Origin: an uncultured Lautropia sp.
GTDB taxonomy: Bacteria; Pseudomonadota; Gammaproteobacteria; Burkholderiales; Burkholderiaceae_E
Reading direction: 5' to 3'
Length of the DNA: 6,093 nucleotides
Assembly: GCA_938046755.1 (NCBI GenBank)
Contig: CALIXC010000032.1
Coordinates: 1 to 6,093 of the forward strand
Positions 1 to 3,500 of the stretch are shown piece by piece; position 1 is the stretch's first letter, and each line of letters starts with the position of its first letter. The position numbers and the translations under genes were made by a program. The notes under the pieces were generated by a model. That model saw only the letters and a list, made by a program, of their open reading frames with translations, made no database searches and had not been told where the DNA came from.

Positions 1-108
1 CCGGGGCAGCCGGGCCTGAGCTTTGACAGCAAGCGTGGCATCCCGGCACGGCCGCTCCAGCAAGGCACCGACGGTGCCGCCCAGCCGATGGCGAAGACGC
101 GGCATTGA
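1..108 (+). CDS. 3' end of an upstream gene, product unknown (partial)
   Basis: The first plus-strand frame is open from base 1 and ends in TGA at 106-108, giving 35 codons of a protein whose start lies outside the window. The other two plus frames hit TGA within the first 25 bases. About 29 of the 35 codons end in G or C, as expected for a coding region in this genome. The visible tail is rich in Gly, Pro, Arg and Gln and ends in K-T-R-H; there is no membrane segment or recognisable motif, and I do not recognise the family. A hairpin lies about 50 bases after the stop, and the next gene begins 289 bases later, so the two are probably separate transcription units. A chance open frame of this length cannot be excluded. 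Confidence 0.5.
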   Translation, partial: PGQPGLSFDSKRGIPARPLQQGTDGAAQPMAKTRH

Positions 109-159
109 GACGCGACACTGAGCCAAGGCCGTCGGCACAATTCGGAGTCTGTCGATCGA

Positions 160-187
160 CGGGATCCGGGAAAGCTCCTGGATCCCG
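160..187 (+). terminator. strong hairpin, possible terminator without T-tract
   Basis: Bases 160-171 pair with 176-187 around a four-base loop (AAGC, 172-175). The stem has 12 pairs, all Watson-Crick except one G-T (168 with 179), and includes GGGATCC against GGATCCC. It sits about 50 bases after the probable stop of the upstream gene, a usual place for a terminator. No run of T follows on the plus strand and no run of A precedes it, so it is not a standard intrinsic terminator. It could be a transcript-stabilising 3' hairpin, a weak terminator, or part of the leader of the downstream gene. A weaker alternative pairing (166-171 with 183-188) is also possible. Confidence 0.4.
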
Positions 188-382
188 GGGGATGTGGCAA
201 CCGCACCATAGTTCCGCCCCACCCATCCCGCGCCCATTCCCACCAATCGACTGATGCCCATTCTCCATCAGCAGCCGGCACGGCAGCGAATATCCTTGAC
301 GCATGAACCAGTCCGCCTTCCTGCCAAGGTACGAAAGACGGACACCTGTTTCCATGGCCGACACCTCAGCCGCTTTTCTGGC

Positions 383-387
383 AAGGA
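383..387 (+). promoter_or_regulatory. ribosome binding site of the large surface protein gene
   Basis: AAGGA lies ten bases before the ATG at 398 and thirteen before the adjacent in-frame ATG at 401, which favours the first ATG. The match to the anti-Shine-Dalgarno sequence is moderate and the spacing slightly long. It supports this start because the signal peptide begins directly at these codons. Confidence 0.5.
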
Positions 388-397
388 CACGCGACAC

Positions 398-502
398 ATG
401 ATGCGCAGACCGTCTTTCACCCTTTCGCTTCGCCCTCTGAGCCGCCTTCTGGTAGGACTGGCCCTGGCCTCATTCGCCCTTCCGGTGAGTGCCGCCGTCG
501 CA
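398..502 (+). other. Sec signal peptide of the large surface protein
   Basis: Residues 1-35 have a basic N-region (Arg 3, 4, 12 and 16), a hydrophobic core (about 17-28, L-L-V-G-L-A-L-A-S-F-A-L) and two possible signal peptidase I sites: V-S-A after residue 32 and A-V-A after residue 35. The second is taken here because it is followed by a charged, polar mature start (E-V-K-Y-S). There is no lipobox cysteine, so this is not a lipoprotein. The protein should be exported to the periplasm by SecYEG and cleaved. Confidence 0.88.
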
Positions 503-3500
503 GAGGTGAAGTACAGCACGCACTTCGACGGCACCCAAGGTTTCGACAGTACGGACGGCCCCGGCCTGGACAGCGGCCCTAGAAACAACATCGTGCGCAC
601 GCACGATGAGTTCCAGTACCTGGTGCAGCTGGCCACCGATGATGCAGAAAAGGACCTTCGCATCCAGCTGGTGATGCCACAGCATGCCGGCAAGCAAGTA
701 GCCGTCTGGAGCTACCTGCCCACAGCCTGCAAGCGGGGCTCCGCGCTGTCGGCCGACAAGCGGACCATCGACTGCCGTCTCGGCGATGTCGCCAGCGCCG
801 GTACGCTGGCCGTCTATTTCCAGGGGGTCGTGCTGGGCAGTTCCGGCAATGGTGACAAGATAACCCCGCCCTCCCTGGAGGTCAGCGCCAATGGCCAGGT
901 CCAGCCCGGGCCCACTTCCCTGCCCGATACCCTGACCATCAGTGCCGCTCCCTTCTATGACGTGGTCGTCCAGCAGTCCGTGGGCGGTCCCCAAGGCTAC
1001 CGGCGCGGCAGTGGCCCCGGTGGCAAGGATGGCTTCTACCACCAGATGCTGATCGGCCTGATGGCACGCAACCCCCACGGACATGGTCTGAAAGGAGTTG
1101 AGCAGCTGGACCCCGCTGTCCCCGTCGAGGTCGACCTCGATGTGGGAGGCTACCCACCCTCGGTTGCCGTGGCCAACTGGCATGCCAATCTGCCCGCCAA
1201 CAGCGGGAACCGCCCCACCGGCAGCTTTGCCGATGGCTGCGGCAGCCCCAACAACGGCCGTCCCAGCCCGCTGATCAGCAACGGTTTCGGTATGTATTAC
1301 CGCGTGATGGATCAGGGCCCCACACCCAGCACCGCCAATAACTACGTGGCCAATGGCGGTGACTGCCGCACGGTCGCCAGTGATCGCAACCACATCCAGC
1401 TGGCCATCGACGGCGTGGACACCACGCTAAGGCATATCCCCACCATCATGCTGCCCGACGGTCGAAAGCTGCCCACCAACCAGGAAGCCTGGGTGGCCAA
1501 CAAGGCGCTGCTGCTGTGGACATCGATTGAGGATTACCCACTGAACCAGAACATCGACCACACCATGACGCTGCGCAGCGTCAGTGGCCTGTCGATCACG
1601 GGCCAGTCTGTCAGCGGAGACCAGGCTAAAAATAATAAGGAATCGTACAAACTCAAGAATGAAGCCTCGGGCAGTACTGCGAAGCAGTTCCAGCCAGACG
1701 AAAGCCTGCCTATGCCCTACAGAACGGTACGCGACCCAATCATGACGTCGGGCAATATCGTCAACCAGATGACCCACGGACAGACTGTGGCGACGCGGCT
1801 GGGATATTCTGCTTTCGGAGCAATAGCACACGAGAATGTCCTTCTGTGCGACATCATCGATCGTACCGCATTCGACATCGGCCAGAACTTCACGGCTGTG
1901 ATTACGGCAAATGTACCGGCGCCCGACATCAGCTATCAGTATGGCGTACCGGCTAGTGGCTCACCCTATTTCTCCTCCACTGATAGTGCTCATTCCGAGT
2001 ACGAAGGCCTAACCGGCATTCCCCGCTCGGTAAGCGGCACCTCGGAGTATTCCCGCGCCAGCTGCATGGATCCAGGCATCCGCTGGTACGCCACCCCGCA
2101 GGAAGCCGAAGCAGCCGGCGGTCTGGTCTACGTACGCGGCAACATCAGGAACCTGCCCGCGGCCCATGATTCCTCCATGCGCATCGAGGGCCTGATCCTG
2201 CGCGAAACCTGGGGTGCCACCATTGAGGTGCAGACGCCCACGCGCAGCATCCGTCAGGCCGGTACGCCCATCAGCGCCGGCACCATCATTCGTAACCGTG
2301 CAGAACTGCGTTCCGACACGCTACCCGGCCTGGCAAAGGCCGTCGCCAACTGGGACCACCTGCGCGTGGTGAATCGGCAGACCACCACACGCCCCACCAA
2401 GAAGGTGATTGCGCCGGCCAATGCCACCACGGCGCCAGTACCCGCAGGCACCGTCATCACCTATCAGATCACCCCGTATTACGCCACGGTCAACAAGCCT
2501 GTGCCCGGCACCATCACGGTGACGGACGTCCTGCCGACCGGGCTGAAGTACGTAGCCGACAGCGCCCACTTCGACGGCCAGCAACGGGAGCCCACCATCC
2601 AGAACGACACGCCGGCCAAAGGGCTCACCACACTCACCTGGAAACTGGAGAACCGCACGCCATTCCTGGGCGTGCACTCTGACGCCGCAGCACAGCCCCC
2701 CCTCACCTACAAGGCGCGCACCAGCCAGACGCTGCTGGACGGTACAAAGCTGCGCAACGACGTGGCCACCAGCGGGGGTGAATACGATGCGGCATCCGAC
2801 TGCACCTACGAAGTGGGCAAGGGCTTCGGAAAGTGCGTCAAATCCGCCTTTGCCGAAGTGACGGTGCAGACCCCACCGGGTTTCGTTCTGGAGAAGACCT
2901 CTTCCCAGACCAGCATTACGCCAGGCGACGATTTCGACTACAGCATCAGCTTCGCCTCCATCGGCCAGGACACCACGGCGCCGAACCTGCCGGACATCAT
3001 CGACATTCTGCCCTTCGTGGGCGACGGCGAGGACAACCCTGCCCTGAGCTTCGGTGGCCGCAACCCTGCATCCAGTTTCGAACCTGGGGCCTACACGCTG
3101 AAATCTGTCGTTCCGTCCAGTCTGGACCCCAACGCGCGCATCTACTACACGAAGCGCCCACCGCACGAGATTCACAACGACCCGCGTGATGACAGCAACC
3201 GCCTTTCCGGAGGCTCCACCCGCTGGTGCCAGGCTGCCGAGCTGGGCACCAGTGGCTGCCCGCAGACCATCGGCGAAAGCACGGCCATCCGTGTCAGCCC
3301 CTCGCTGACGAACCTGCGGCGCAATACGCCCTACACCATCCAGCTGATTCTCGGCACCCACCCGGTACTGGCCTACCCCGGAAACGTCTTTGCCAACCGT
3401 GCCGGCTCCCGACCGGTAGACCCCAGTAGCTCGCTGCTGTTTGTGGCCTCGCAATCGAACATGCAGGTCCGCGTCCGCGATCACATGAGCCGTCTGGCAG

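Larger units (their letters stand above)
109..397. other. intergenic region upstream of the large surface protein gene
   Basis: This 289-base stretch carries no convincing gene. It contains a perfect 10-base palindrome (151-160, GTCGATCGAC), the hairpin at 160-187 and the ribosome binding site at 383-387. I found no convincing sigma-70 promoter: a TTGACG at 296-301 lacks a matching -10 element at normal spacing. The promoter for the large gene should lie here if the gene is transcribed on its own. The frame of the large gene is also open back to 212 (stop TAG at 209-211), but the reading before 398 looks non-coding. Confidence 0.6.

Noticed and set aside
296..325. TTGACG as a -35 promoter element
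   Set aside because: No sequence resembling TATAAT lies 16-18 bases downstream; the region there is CTTCCTGCC. A single hexamer match is not enough.
254..397. An earlier in-frame ATG at 254 that would add 48 residues
   Set aside because: The added residues are basic and polar and would bury the signal peptide. The ATG at 398 has a ribosome binding site and starts the signal peptide directly.
268..693. A 141-codon minus-strand open frame across the start of the large gene
   Set aside because: It overlaps the signal peptide region and the intergenic hairpin side without a recognisable domain. Its translation is Arg/Ser-rich as expected for an out-of-register reading.
470..1393. A 307-codon minus-strand open frame, with similar ones at 1427-1831 and 5297-6082
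   Set aside because: All are in the same codon-opposite register as the 982-codon shadow and end where the plus gene uses TCA or CTA. No domain or signal is visible in them.
2833..3429. Short plus-strand open frames in another frame (also 3651-3878, 4132-4383 and 5419-5613)
   Set aside because: They lie inside the large gene, have Arg/Pro/His-rich translations typical of shifted GC-rich coding DNA, and lack convincing starts.
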